NCBI GenBank assembly: GCA_037443425.1
Contig: JBBIOI010000004.1
Span: 1 to 64,000 of the forward strand
DNA from: JBBIOI01 sp037443425
GTDB lineage: Bacteria > Desulfobacterota > BSN033 > UBA1163
Length of the DNA stretch: 64,000 nt
Direction: 5' to 3'
Shown: in pieces, positions 24,424 through 32,888 of the stretch
Layout of the letters: every line of letters begins with the position of its first letter
Numbering within the stretch: position 1 is the first letter of the stretch
Position numbers and translations under genes: made by a program
The notes under the pieces: model-generated
Told to the model about the DNA's origin: nothing
Seen by the model: the letters and a program-made list of their open reading frames with translations, nothing else
Database searches by the model: none

Positions 24424-25147
24424 AGTACTCTTCTCCTAAATATGCTTCTATGACTCGTTGATCATTAACAGCATCTTGTGGGCTACCTTCAAATATTTTA
24501 TTTCCAGAACTGATGACGATTACCCGATTTGAAACACTTAGGATAACCTTAATCACATGTTCAACAACCATCATTGTTATTCCCAGTTTCTTTATAGTGT
24601 CTACTAACTCAAGGGCCTCCTCTGTCTCTTTTGGATTAAGACCTGCAAAAACTTCGTCTAAAAGAAGGAGTTTTGGCTTAGTTGCCATTGCACGGGCAAC
24701 CTCAAGCCTTTTCCGATCAATCAGATTTATCTGCGAAGAAGTCATATCCCATTTTTTATCTAATTTAACCAGACGAAGTATCTCAAACGCCTCTTCTCTT
24801 GCCTGACTTAAATCCTTTGCAGGACTACTACCATAGGCCCTTCCCGCCATCACATTTTCGAGTACAGTTAGCTGGCTAAATGGTTTTGCAATTTGAAATG
24901 TCCTCCCGATTCCAAGCTTACAAACCTCTGATGGTCTCTTATTTGTAATCTCTTTTCCCATATACTGGATAGATCCCTGATCCGCACTCAGAAATCCAGT
25001 GATCAGATTGAATAGGGTTGTCTTTCCAGAGCCATTAGGTCCTATGACACCAAGGATTTCCCCTTCAAAAAGAGAAAATGAAAGCTGTGTAATGACCATA
25101 AGACCGCCAAAGGATTTAGATAGATTCTGAACTTTTAGAAGTTCCAT
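24416..25147 (-). CDS. livG: Branched-chain/HAAT ABC transporter ATPase LivG
   Basis: 243 aa ATPase. Walker A GPNGSGKTTLFN, IGRTFQIAKPFSQLTVLENVM (Q-loop region), Walker B LLLLDEVFAGLNP and switch VEHVIKVI. The usual signature LSxGxxR/Q is altered to SSQINLIDRKRLEVARAMA, common in LivG. First of the five transporter genes; it starts 7 bases after the stop of the upstream acyl-CoA dehydrogenase gene, so transporter and catabolic enzymes share one transcript. Confidence 0.93.
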   Translation of the reverse strand: MELLKVQNLSKSFGGLMVITQLSFSLFEGEILGVIGPNGSGKTTLFNLITGFLSADQGSIQYMGKEITNKRPSEVCKLGIGRTFQIAKPFSQLTVLENVMAGRAYGSSPAKDLSQAREEAFEILRLVKLDKKWDMTSSQINLIDRKRLEVARAMATKPKLLLLDEVFAGLNPKETEEALELVDTIKKLGITMMVVEHVIKVILSVSNRVIVISSGNKIFEGSPQDAVNDQRVIEAYLGEEYYA

Positions 25148-25154
25148 TTTAAAC

Positions 25155-26282
25155 CTATCCTTTTAACAATTTATTTCCTATAATGAGTTTTTGTATCTCT
25201 GTTGTCCCTTCATAGATTCGCATTGCGCGAACCTCTCGATAGAGACGTTCAGCAATGTTTCCCTTTGTTACACCTAGGCCACCAAATATCTGTAAGGCCT
25301 GATCAATTACCCTCTGGGCAATTTCAGTTGCAAAAAATTTTGCCATGGATGCCTCTTTAGTGAAATCCTCAACCCCTTTGTCCCTCATCAGGGCGGAACG
25401 ATATACAAGGAGTCGGGCTGCATCTATATCTGTTGCCATCTCTGCAAGTTTAAAACTTATTGCCTGAAATTTAGATATTGGTTTTCCAAATTGAATCCTT
25501 CTTTTGGAGTATTCGATCGCCGAATCAAATGCTGCTTGTGCCAGACCAACCGCAGCAGCACCTACAGACATCCTGAATACATCAAGGGTCTTCATTGCGA
25601 TTTCAAAACCCTTTCCTTCACCCCCAAGAAGGAAATCCGTAGGAACCTTGCAATCGTCAAATTGGAATTCAACAATATCATGAGGAGAAATAAGTTCAAT
25701 CCTTTTTCGGATCTTAAAGCCTTGAACCCCCTTTTCAAGGATAAATGCTGAAATCTCGTTTTTTCTATCTGTTCGTGCAAAGACTATAGCAATATGGGCA
25801 CAATTTCCATTCGAGATAAATCTTTTGATTCCATTAATAATATAGCCATCAGAGATCCTTTCGGCCCTTGTTGTTATTGAAGATACATCAGACCCTGCTT
25901 CTGGCTCTGTTAAGGCAAATGTTGTTAATATTTCTCCATTTCCAATTCTCTCTAAAAATCTCTTCTTTTGAGATTCTGAACCCGAAATAACTATGGGATA
26001 ACTTCCCAATCCCTGCATTGCAAATGTTACATCTGCATGCACATAGGTCTTTGCGAGTTCTTCACGAATAAGGCATATATTAATAGCCTTTATCCCTTTA
26101 CCTCCAAATTCATGAGGTATAAGGTATTTGAATAAACCATTTTTAGCCATTGCCTCAATCATCTCGGAAGGGACATCAGAGGTTTCACCAAATTTTTTAG
26201 AAATCTCTGCGAGTTCTTTCTGACAAAATCTCTGGCAGTCCTGTTTCAACTTTTTTGACTCTTTTGAAAGATCAAAATCCAT
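25155..26282 (-). CDS. Acyl-CoA dehydrogenase
   Basis: 375 aa FAD enzyme. FALTEPEAGSDVSSITT (FAD loop), IKRFISNG, RIQFGKPISKFQAISFKLAEMA, QIFGGLGVTKGNIAERLYREVR and YEGTTEIQKL, in which the Glu is the expected base. It is similar in layout to, but clearly distinct from, the enzyme at 14401. Its position among CoA-ligase, hydroxyacyl-CoA dehydrogenase and transporter genes suggests a role with the imported acid, for example an alicyclic or dicarboxylic acyl-CoA. Start 4 bases after the amidohydrolase stop with Shine-Dalgarno GAGGGA. Confidence 0.9.
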   Translation of the reverse strand: MDFDLSKESKKLKQDCQRFCQKELAEISKKFGETSDVPSEMIEAMAKNGLFKYLIPHEFGGKGIKAINICLIREELAKTYVHADVTFAMQGLGSYPIVISGSESQKKRFLERIGNGEILTTFALTEPEAGSDVSSITTRAERISDGYIINGIKRFISNGNCAHIAIVFARTDRKNEISAFILEKGVQGFKIRKRIELISPHDIVEFQFDDCKVPTDFLLGGEGKGFEIAMKTLDVFRMSVGAAAVGLAQAAFDSAIEYSKRRIQFGKPISKFQAISFKLAEMATDIDAARLLVYRSALMRDKGVEDFTKEASMAKFFATEIAQRVIDQALQIFGGLGVTKGNIAERLYREVRAMRIYEGTTEIQKLIIGNKLLKG

Positions 26283-26286
26283 TTAG

Positions 26287-27108
26287 TTAATCCCTCTCTA
26301 AACCAAGAAGATTTTGCGCATTTTTATAAAGAATCTTTTCTTTTAAATCTTGAGATATTGGAAGATTCAGTATATATTCAATGTCCTCTTTCTGTCGTGC
26401 AAAAGGTGAGTCTGTACCGAAAAGGATTTTATCTGGATCGTGATTCTGTATCATATGAAGGACCCAGTCTTTTTGTTGATAGCAGAGCCCTGGTGGGTAA
26501 GATGTATCAAAATATACATCCTTTCCAAGAAGGTGCTCCTTTGATTCTTCAATCATCTTATATCCACCAAAGTGGGCTACCACTATTTTTAACTTTGGAA
26601 AGATATTTAGAATTTTTACAATTTTTTCAGGCGTTGAAAGCACTTTTGTTCCATGATCCTCTCCGAGTCCCCTGCCTGAATGAAAAATGATAAACATTTT
26701 ATTGTTGACGATTTCTTCATAAATTGGAAATATACTTTCATCATCGGGCTCAATATTTTGAAAGATGGAGTTGATTTTAATACCTTTTACACCTGAATCT
26801 CTTAGAAATCTTATTTCAGACTTAAAATCTTTAAGCGATGGATGAATAGAACCAACAGGTATCAGGTCTGACGTTCTATTTTTTAAAATCCAGTCGTTTG
26901 TTGGTCTTGTGAGATTTGCTGAGGTGGCAACGGCGAGGACAACGGAGATTTTAACACCTGAGCGAGCCATCTCTTTTTTTAGGCTTTCTACTGTCCCATC
27001 GCCAAAAGGAACAAATCCAGTTTCTTTCTTTATAGATTCTATAACTTTTGGTGCTATATGATCTGGAAATATGTGATTATGGAAATCTATTATTTCATTT
27101 ATACTCAT
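26287..27108 (-). CDS. Amidohydrolase family 2 protein (COG2159-type)
   Basis: 273 aa metal-dependent TIM-barrel protein. Metal ligand motif DFHNHIFPDH near the N terminus, IIFHSGRG, VVAHFGGYK and FGTDSPFARQ (terminal Asp). The family includes aromatic or dienoic acid decarboxylases and hydrolases acting on C-C or C-N bonds. In a CoA-ester catabolic operon, a decarboxylase or a ring-product hydrolase is possible. The frame continues to an ATG at 27135, but ATG 27108 has GGAAAGGG just ahead and overlaps the upstream gene by only 14 bases, so it was preferred. Confidence 0.8.
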   Translation of the reverse strand: MSINEIIDFHNHIFPDHIAPKVIESIKKETGFVPFGDGTVESLKKEMARSGVKISVVLAVATSANLTRPTNDWILKNRTSDLIPVGSIHPSLKDFKSEIRFLRDSGVKGIKINSIFQNIEPDDESIFPIYEEIVNNKMFIIFHSGRGLGEDHGTKVLSTPEKIVKILNIFPKLKIVVAHFGGYKMIEESKEHLLGKDVYFDTSYPPGLCYQQKDWVLHMIQNHDPDKILFGTDSPFARQKEDIEYILNLPISQDLKEKILYKNAQNLLGLERD

Positions 27109-27946
27109 AGAACCCTTTCCCACTCTTCCTTCCAAGCCATCCTGCTGTTACCATCTTTCTTAACAAAAGAGGAGGGGCATATTTTGGATCTTTTGTTTCT
27201 TCGTAAAGTGTTTCTGCAATTGAAAGCTCTGTATCAAGACCGATAAAATCAATGACCTCAAGCGGTCCCATAGGATGATTTGCAGCCAATTTCATGGCTG
27301 TATCTATATCTTCCTTCGTCGCAATCCCGGCCTCAAGCATTCTTACAGCTCCAAGAAGGAAAGGGGTAAAGAGTCTTGTTACGATGAAACCTCCTACATC
27401 TGGGGCAACAACAACTGTCTTTCCAAGGGTTTTACCCCATGATCTGACTGTCTCGAGTGTCTCTTCGCTTGTCATGATTGTTTTTACAAGTTCGAGAAGT
27501 TGCATTACAGGAGCTGGATTATGGAAATGGATACCTATGACCCTGTCTCCCCTTTTAGTCGCTGCCGCCATATCCGTAACTGATAAGGCTGATGTATTTG
27601 AACCAAAAATTGTATCTTTTTTACAGATCCTGTCAAGTTCTGAGAATACCTTCTTCTTAAGTTCGAGATCCTCTGGTATGGCCTCTTCGATCAAATCACA
27701 GTCACTTAGATCTTCGAGGCTTTTCCCCTTTTTTATTCTTGAAAGAATATCTTCTTTCTCATTCTGTGATAATTTGCCTTTTTCGACACGGGCAGAAAGC
27801 CTTTTCTCAATCTCTTTAAGGCCTTTTTCTAACATGTACTCATTTGTATCAACAACAATTACCTCATATCCTGACTGAGCAAATACCTGTGTTATACCAG
27901 AACCCATCTGTCCACATCCTAAGACTCCTAATCTTTTAATCTCCAT
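27095..27946 (-). CDS. 3-hydroxyacyl-CoA dehydrogenase (3-hydroxybutyryl-CoA dehydrogenase type)
   Basis: 283 aa, single-function type. Rossmann motif GVLGCGQMGSGITQVFAQSG, VIGIHFHNPAPVMQLLELV with the catalytic His, VVAPDVGGFIVTRLFTPFLL and AANHPMGPLEVIDFIGLDTE, ending KSGKGFYEYK. It oxidises L-3-hydroxyacyl-CoA with NAD. In this island it may handle 3-hydroxypimeloyl-CoA or 3-hydroxybutyryl-CoA. Its stop region overlaps the amidohydrolase start. Confidence 0.92.
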   Translation of the reverse strand: MEIKRLGVLGCGQMGSGITQVFAQSGYEVIVVDTNEYMLEKGLKEIEKRLSARVEKGKLSQNEKEDILSRIKKGKSLEDLSDCDLIEEAIPEDLELKKKVFSELDRICKKDTIFGSNTSALSVTDMAAATKRGDRVIGIHFHNPAPVMQLLELVKTIMTSEETLETVRSWGKTLGKTVVVAPDVGGFIVTRLFTPFLLGAVRMLEAGIATKEDIDTAMKLAANHPMGPLEVIDFIGLDTELSIAETLYEETKDPKYAPPLLLRKMVTAGWLGRKSGKGFYEYK

Positions 27947-27960
27947 ATTAACACCTCCAT

Positions 27961-30009
27961 TTAAGCCTTTTTGATTGCACAGAGAAGTGATTTCATATCA
28001 GGGTATCCCATGATGGGCTCCCTACAATTTACATCTGTAAGAAGGTTCACATTTGCATCACCAGGCCAGCCATGAGGTAAAAGGACAACGCCTTCAGCTA
28101 CGCGCTCATCCACATGGGCCTTCATCCTAACCTTTCCTCGATTCGTTTCAACAATAATCTCATCTCCCTCCTTGATCCCGTACTTTGATGCAGTTTCAGG
28201 TCCAATCTCGGCCCTTGGTTCAGGATTCTTCTCAACTAAGGTTCGAATCTTTCTTAATTGTCCGTGAGTATAATATATATTTCTGTATCCAGTTGAAAGG
28301 ATGAGTGGATACTTCTCTAATAGATCTGGTGAACTTAGGGGGCTTCGTTCAGGTTCAAGATATGTTGGAAGTGGGTCATATCCGGCATCTTTCAAGGCCT
28401 GGCTATAGATCTCTATCTTTCGAGAAGGTGTTGTGAACTCATTCTCTTTTATCTCGTACCTCTTTTTTTGGTAATAGTCTCCTTCTGGTTTTTCCTTAAG
28501 TAGGTATTCAAAAGACAATCCTGTTGGGGCCAATTCAAAAGAGACAAGTTCCTCTTCTGACTTCCATGGGAATAAATCTCCAATCCCGAGTTTTTTAGCA
28601 AGCTCTGTAAATAATTTCCATTCAGACCAGCTTTCATATAAGGGTTCGATTGCCTTCTTCCTTAGCATGAGATATGGAAGGCAATGACAAACATTATATG
28701 TATAGGCAAGTCCCCATTTCTCGAGATGTGAACAGGCAGGAAGTACATAGTGGGCAAGCTCTGCAGTTTCTGTCATGAAGAGGTCATGGACAACAAGCAG
28801 TTCAAGTTTTTTAAATGCCTCCCTGAAGGCATTTGCATCAGGCATTGAGATGATGGGATTTCCTCCTATTACTATAAATGCCTTTATCTTTTCAGGTATA
28901 CTTTCAGGGACACAGGTGACAATTCCATATGGACTTTTTCTGCCCCAGACCTCATAAAAGAGTGGATAGCGGTCTGTTCCTAAGGGTTGGCCCTCGACAT
29001 CCATTCCAACATTTCCTAATTTTAATCTTGGACTTATTACCCAGCCCCCAGGATTATTGATGTTTCCTGTTATAGATTGAAGTACTGCGAAGGCACGACT
29101 GTTCTGTGTCCCATTGGCTGTCTGATCCTGTGTATTTGTACCCTGGTAGATTGATGCACCTTTCGTTTTTGCAAATAGATTGGCAAGTCTTCTTATATCC
29201 CCTGCCTTTACCCATGTTATCTTTTCAGCCCATTCAGGTGTATATTTTTGAATATGAGGTACCAATTGATCAAAGCCAAATGTGTATCTATCAACAAATT
29301 CTTTATCGTAAAGGTTTTCGTTTATAATTACATTGATCATAGCAAGGGCAAGGGCCCCATCTGTTCCAGGTCTTATCCTTAGATACATTTCTGCCTTATC
29401 AGCAAGGGCTATCCTTTTTGGATCAATAACAACAACCTTCGCCCCTTTCTTTAAATTCTCATCTATTGCGAGTTTTAAAGGGAAGTCGGATTCATCAGGA
29501 TTATGTCCCCAGAGGATATAAAGGTTTGAATCAAGCTCCTCAGTGGGATATTTACCAAAGGTTATTTGACGGGTTCGGATTCTCATTCTATAACATATAC
29601 TCTCAACAGAAAAAAAGTTTGGAGAACCAAAGCATGCCTTAAATCTTTGCGTTAGACCGACCATCTCAAGGTTTTCTACCCCGATTGAGCCACTGAAAAC
29701 CCCGAGTGCAGATGGGCCATACTCTTTTTTTAATGATAAGAGTTTATCTGCAATCTCTGTTAAAGCCTGATCCCAGGATATCCTCTCCCATCCTCCTTTG
29801 ACCCTCTTCATAGGATATTTAAGCCTCTCAGGATGATATATATTTTCAAGCGCAATTTCTCCTTTTGGGCAAAGTTTTCCCTTATTTAATGGATGGGACT
29901 CAAGGCCTTCTATCTTAGTTGCCCTTCCATCTTCAACATATACCTTTGTTCCACAACTATGGTAACATAGGGTACAATCTGTTAGTATTTCTTTGATATC
30001 TTTTCCCAT
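27961..30009 (-). CDS. Molybdopterin oxidoreductase (DMSO-reductase family), single-subunit form
   Basis: 682 aa. N-terminal [4Fe-4S] domain C-x2-C-x3-C-x27-C (CTLCYHSCG ... GKLCPKGE). The bis-MGD domains have ALGVFSGSIGVENLE, LYILWGHNPDESDFP, KVVVIDPKR and the C-terminal cofactor domain LILSTGYRNIYYTHGQ. The Cys in SVESICYRMRI (about residue 144) is where the Mo/W ligand is expected. No Tat signal, so cytoplasmic. No iron-sulfur or membrane subunit gene is adjacent. In known phenylacetate degraders a member of this family (PadB) oxidises phenylacetyl-CoA to phenylglyoxylate. The CoA ligase upstream and padEFGHI-type genes 5 kb away make that a candidate role here; formate dehydrogenase-like or hydratase activity remains possible. 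Confidence 0.82.
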   Translation of the reverse strand: MGKDIKEILTDCTLCYHSCGTKVYVEDGRATKIEGLESHPLNKGKLCPKGEIALENIYHPERLKYPMKRVKGGWERISWDQALTEIADKLLSLKKEYGPSALGVFSGSIGVENLEMVGLTQRFKACFGSPNFFSVESICYRMRIRTRQITFGKYPTEELDSNLYILWGHNPDESDFPLKLAIDENLKKGAKVVVIDPKRIALADKAEMYLRIRPGTDGALALAMINVIINENLYDKEFVDRYTFGFDQLVPHIQKYTPEWAEKITWVKAGDIRRLANLFAKTKGASIYQGTNTQDQTANGTQNSRAFAVLQSITGNINNPGGWVISPRLKLGNVGMDVEGQPLGTDRYPLFYEVWGRKSPYGIVTCVPESIPEKIKAFIVIGGNPIISMPDANAFREAFKKLELLVVHDLFMTETAELAHYVLPACSHLEKWGLAYTYNVCHCLPYLMLRKKAIEPLYESWSEWKLFTELAKKLGIGDLFPWKSEEELVSFELAPTGLSFEYLLKEKPEGDYYQKKRYEIKENEFTTPSRKIEIYSQALKDAGYDPLPTYLEPERSPLSSPDLLEKYPLILSTGYRNIYYTHGQLRKIRTLVEKNPEPRAEIGPETASKYGIKEGDEIIVETNRGKVRMKAHVDERVAEGVVLLPHGWPGDANVNLLTDVNCREPIMGYPDMKSLLCAIKKA

Positions 30010-30032
30010 AAGATATATCCTCCTGAGTTCAA

Positions 30033-31670
30033 TTATTTTCCAATCTTTCGCTTAATATCTTCACGCAATGCCTTTTTATCATGCTTTCCAGCCTCTGTCA
30101 TTGGAAGGGAATCAACAAATTCAAACCTTTCTGGGATAAGGAGTTTTGAAGCTCCCTTTCTTTCCATAAATTGTTTAATATCTTCAGGATCAATAGACTT
30201 TCCATCAACTATTTTAATATAGGCGCAGACCCTTTCTCCAAGTTCTTTATCCGGCATTCCTATTACAGCTGCATCCGAAATCAATGGATGTGAGCATAGA
30301 ATCTCTTCAACCTGAGCAGGACTAATATTTTCACCTCCCCTAATTATAATATCTTTTATCCTGCCCGTAATCCTTAGGTTACCAGAATGATCTATCCTTG
30401 CAAGATCCCCTGTTCTAAAGAACCCATCTGCAGTAAAAGCCTTCTTATTCTCTTCAGGGTTTTTCAGATAACCTGCAAATATGCCTGGTCCTTTTGTAAC
30501 AAGTTCTCCATCAGTATTTATGGGTAACTCTCTTCCCTTTTCATCGATAATCTTAATTTCATCATAAGGAGAACATGGTTTACCAACCGTATAACATAAT
30601 GTATCAATATCGTCATCAGATCTTGTTCTACACAAAAGCCCTTCACTCATTCCGAATTCGTTTATATACCTGCAGCCAAGCCTCTCCTTAACCTTTCTGA
30701 CAAGCTCTGGTGGGCTGGGTTCTCCTCCTGCACTTATCTTAACAAGGGATGAAAGATCATATGAATCGAGGTTTTCGAGATCGAGGATTCTCTTTATCAG
30801 GCTTGGAACTGTGGGCATGTAGGTTATCTTCTCTTTCTGGATAGTGGTACAAATATCCGCTGGTCTTGTAGAATCAAGAAGCACTAATTTATAGCCGAAG
30901 AGGATTGAGCCAACTACATTTAGGAGTGCAAGATTATGCCCAACCGGAACAGCAAGAAGGCAGATGTCATCCTCTTTCATATCTCCGACTTTATGCAGAT
31001 AATTAACATTGCAAATATAATCATTATGTGTCCTCGGTATACCCTTTGGTAGACCTGTTGTTCCACCTGATGGCAGTATATGTGATATATCTGTTGGTTC
31101 GGGTCTTTTTGTATAGAGAATCTTTTTATCATCCTCTGTCAATCTCTTATCCATTAGAGACTCAAGACTTATTGAAAATAGCTTTGTCTCCTTTTTTGCC
31201 CTTACTGAGATGATATATTTCAGCTGTGGATTTTTAGCTCTTACTTCTTCTATGAAAGAAAGATAATCGATATTCCTGTAGAATTCGGGAACAATCCATG
31301 CAGCGGCCTCTGTTAAAAGTCCAAGGTGACTTACCTCCAGTTGTTTATATCCTGATATTAGAAGTACAGGAATGGAACCAATTCTTTGTAGTGCAAAGTA
31401 AGAATAGACAAACTCTGCCCAGTTTGGAAGCTGAAGAAGTACTGTATCTCCCCTTTTCAATCCCAGATTTAAAAAACCCATTGCAAGCCTGTCAACCTTA
31501 TCTCTTAGCTCTGAAAAGGTTATCCTTGTCTGGTTATCAACGAGTGCCTCTTTTTCAGGTATTTTACTAACAATCTGATCAAGTATATCTCCCATTGTGA
31601 GATCGAGCCACCACCTATTTTCTCTAAATCTCAAGATATCTTTTTCAGAATGTTTTGGAAATTCAATCAT
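30033..31670 (-). CDS. AMP-forming aryl/acyl-CoA ligase
   Basis: 545 aa ANL-superfamily enzyme. P-loop LPSGGTTGLPKGIPRTHND, INEFGMSEG (A5), DGFFRTGDLARID (A7), GRIKDIIIRGGENISPAQVEE (hinge) and catalytic Lys in TEAGKHDKKALRED. The N-terminal part (ENRWWLDLTMGDILD) resembles the 2,3-dihydroxybenzoate-AMP ligase and alicyclic (AliA-like) ligases. It is too long and of the wrong type for the PaaK phenylacetate ligases. It would activate the imported aromatic or alicyclic acid. The gene is 3 bases downstream of the OYE gene and 23 bases upstream of the molybdoenzyme gene. Confidence 0.85.
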   Translation of the reverse strand: MIEFPKHSEKDILRFRENRWWLDLTMGDILDQIVSKIPEKEALVDNQTRITFSELRDKVDRLAMGFLNLGLKRGDTVLLQLPNWAEFVYSYFALQRIGSIPVLLISGYKQLEVSHLGLLTEAAAWIVPEFYRNIDYLSFIEEVRAKNPQLKYIISVRAKKETKLFSISLESLMDKRLTEDDKKILYTKRPEPTDISHILPSGGTTGLPKGIPRTHNDYICNVNYLHKVGDMKEDDICLLAVPVGHNLALLNVVGSILFGYKLVLLDSTRPADICTTIQKEKITYMPTVPSLIKRILDLENLDSYDLSSLVKISAGGEPSPPELVRKVKERLGCRYINEFGMSEGLLCRTRSDDDIDTLCYTVGKPCSPYDEIKIIDEKGRELPINTDGELVTKGPGIFAGYLKNPEENKKAFTADGFFRTGDLARIDHSGNLRITGRIKDIIIRGGENISPAQVEEILCSHPLISDAAVIGMPDKELGERVCAYIKIVDGKSIDPEDIKQFMERKGASKLLIPERFEFVDSLPMTEAGKHDKKALREDIKRKIGK

Positions 31671-31673
31671 CTA

Positions 31674-32855
31674 TCAACCCTCTTCTTTTATAGCTGCAGG
31701 TCTTGCCATTTTGGGAAGGAAAGGCTCTGGTGCATGTAAATACCCATCTGGATATCGAATACATTTCACCTTATCAAACCTTGAATCAGCCTCAAGACAC
31801 CAGTTACATGCAGCGCATCTGACTATTTCATTCTCCCTTCCTTCTTTTGCCTTACAGGGCCAGTCAGGGTCGCAAAGCAATGCTCGACATAGACCTATGA
31901 TATCTGCCTTTCCCTGCTTTAAAATCTCTTCTGCATGTCTTGGTTCTCTTATCTTTCCTGCAGTTACAACAGGTGTTTCAAGACCTGAATCCCTGATAGA
32001 TTTTCTAATAGCCTCTGCTAAATAGACATGCGTTCCGTCAGGCCACCACCACCATGGACTCATACGATGACCACTATAGCCTGACATCGGATCTGGAGGA
32101 CTTCCTTCAGGTGGTGGAAGCGAGTCTTCAAAGCGACTCCCTGCAGAAACACTTATATAATCTACACCAAGCTTGGCAAATCTTTTTGCTATAATAGTAC
32201 TTTGACTAAGAGTATTACCATCAACAGTAAAATCTTCACCATTTATCCTTATACCTAAAGGATAATTTTCTCCCACAAGACTTCTTACAGCTTTATATAC
32301 TTCGATAGGCAATTTTAATCTGTTTTCAAGATTTCCACCATAGCCATCTTTTCTTTTATTAACTCGTGAAAGGAAGGAGGCAAGGACATAGGCATGAGCC
32401 ATATGGATTTCAATAAATTCAAATCCTGCTCGGAGTGCACGACCTGCAGCAGCAACATGATTTTCAACTATTTGCGGAAGTTCTTCAGTCTTAAAATCTT
32501 CCACCTTTTGCCGCCAGCCACTTCTTGAGATTTTTAGATGTTGCATGATCTGAATCCCCACACGCACTTCCGGATTTGCTTTTTTTATAGTGTCTACCAG
32601 TTCAGTAAGACCCGGGATAAAACGATCATCACTTATTCTGAGATTATATGAACTCTTTGAAGGTATAATTACCGAGGCCTCAACAACAATTGCCCCTGGA
32701 CCACCCTTTGCCTCACGCTCATACCTTGCCTTAAGATCTTCTGTAACCCATCCATCCTCAGTTGAAAGGCCTGATACCATTGAGGTACGCTGAATACGAT
32801 TGGCAAATTTAACCCCCCTCATGGTGATTGGTGAAAAAAGCATCTCGTAATCCAT
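31674..32855 (-). CDS. OYE-type flavin oxidoreductase with [4Fe-4S] motif, short form
   Basis: 393 aa. FMN-binding TIM barrel of the old yellow enzyme/2,4-dienoyl-CoA reductase type: LFSPITMRGVKFANRIQRTSM at the N terminus, EIHMAHAYVLASFLSRVNKR, NRLKLPIEVYKAVR, GLCRALLCDPDWP. A cluster motif follows: Cys-x2-Cys-x2-Cys-x11-Cys (CAACNWC ... C, about 350-367). It ends soon after the cluster, so the FAD/NAD domain of full-length dienoyl-CoA reductases and naphthoyl-CoA reductases is absent. It probably reduces or oxidises an unsaturated CoA ester, with an external electron partner. The operon position next to the CoA ligase supports this. Confidence 0.85.
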   Translation of the reverse strand: MDYEMLFSPITMRGVKFANRIQRTSMVSGLSTEDGWVTEDLKARYEREAKGGPGAIVVEASVIIPSKSSYNLRISDDRFIPGLTELVDTIKKANPEVRVGIQIMQHLKISRSGWRQKVEDFKTEELPQIVENHVAAAGRALRAGFEFIEIHMAHAYVLASFLSRVNKRKDGYGGNLENRLKLPIEVYKAVRSLVGENYPLGIRINGEDFTVDGNTLSQSTIIAKRFAKLGVDYISVSAGSRFEDSLPPPEGSPPDPMSGYSGHRMSPWWWWPDGTHVYLAEAIRKSIRDSGLETPVVTAGKIREPRHAEEILKQGKADIIGLCRALLCDPDWPCKAKEGRENEIVRCAACNWCLEADSRFDKVKCIRYPDGYLHAPEPFLPKMARPAAIKEEG

Positions 32856-32888
32856 TTTTATCCTCCCAAATTAATTATAACAAACTTT

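Noticed and set aside
27294..27878. Plus-strand 194-codon frame
   Set aside because: It is the complement of the hydroxyacyl-CoA dehydrogenase gene and shows no independent features.
27961..30009. Benzoyl-CoA reductase catalytic subunit
   Set aside because: Class II BamB belongs to the aldehyde:ferredoxin oxidoreductase family and class I to the BcrABCD type; this protein belongs to the DMSO-reductase family.
30033..31670. Phenylacetate-CoA ligase of PaaK type
   Set aside because: PaaK proteins are near 430 residues and have a different motif set; this 545-residue protein is of the aryl/alicyclic ligase type, although phenylacetate may still be a substrate.
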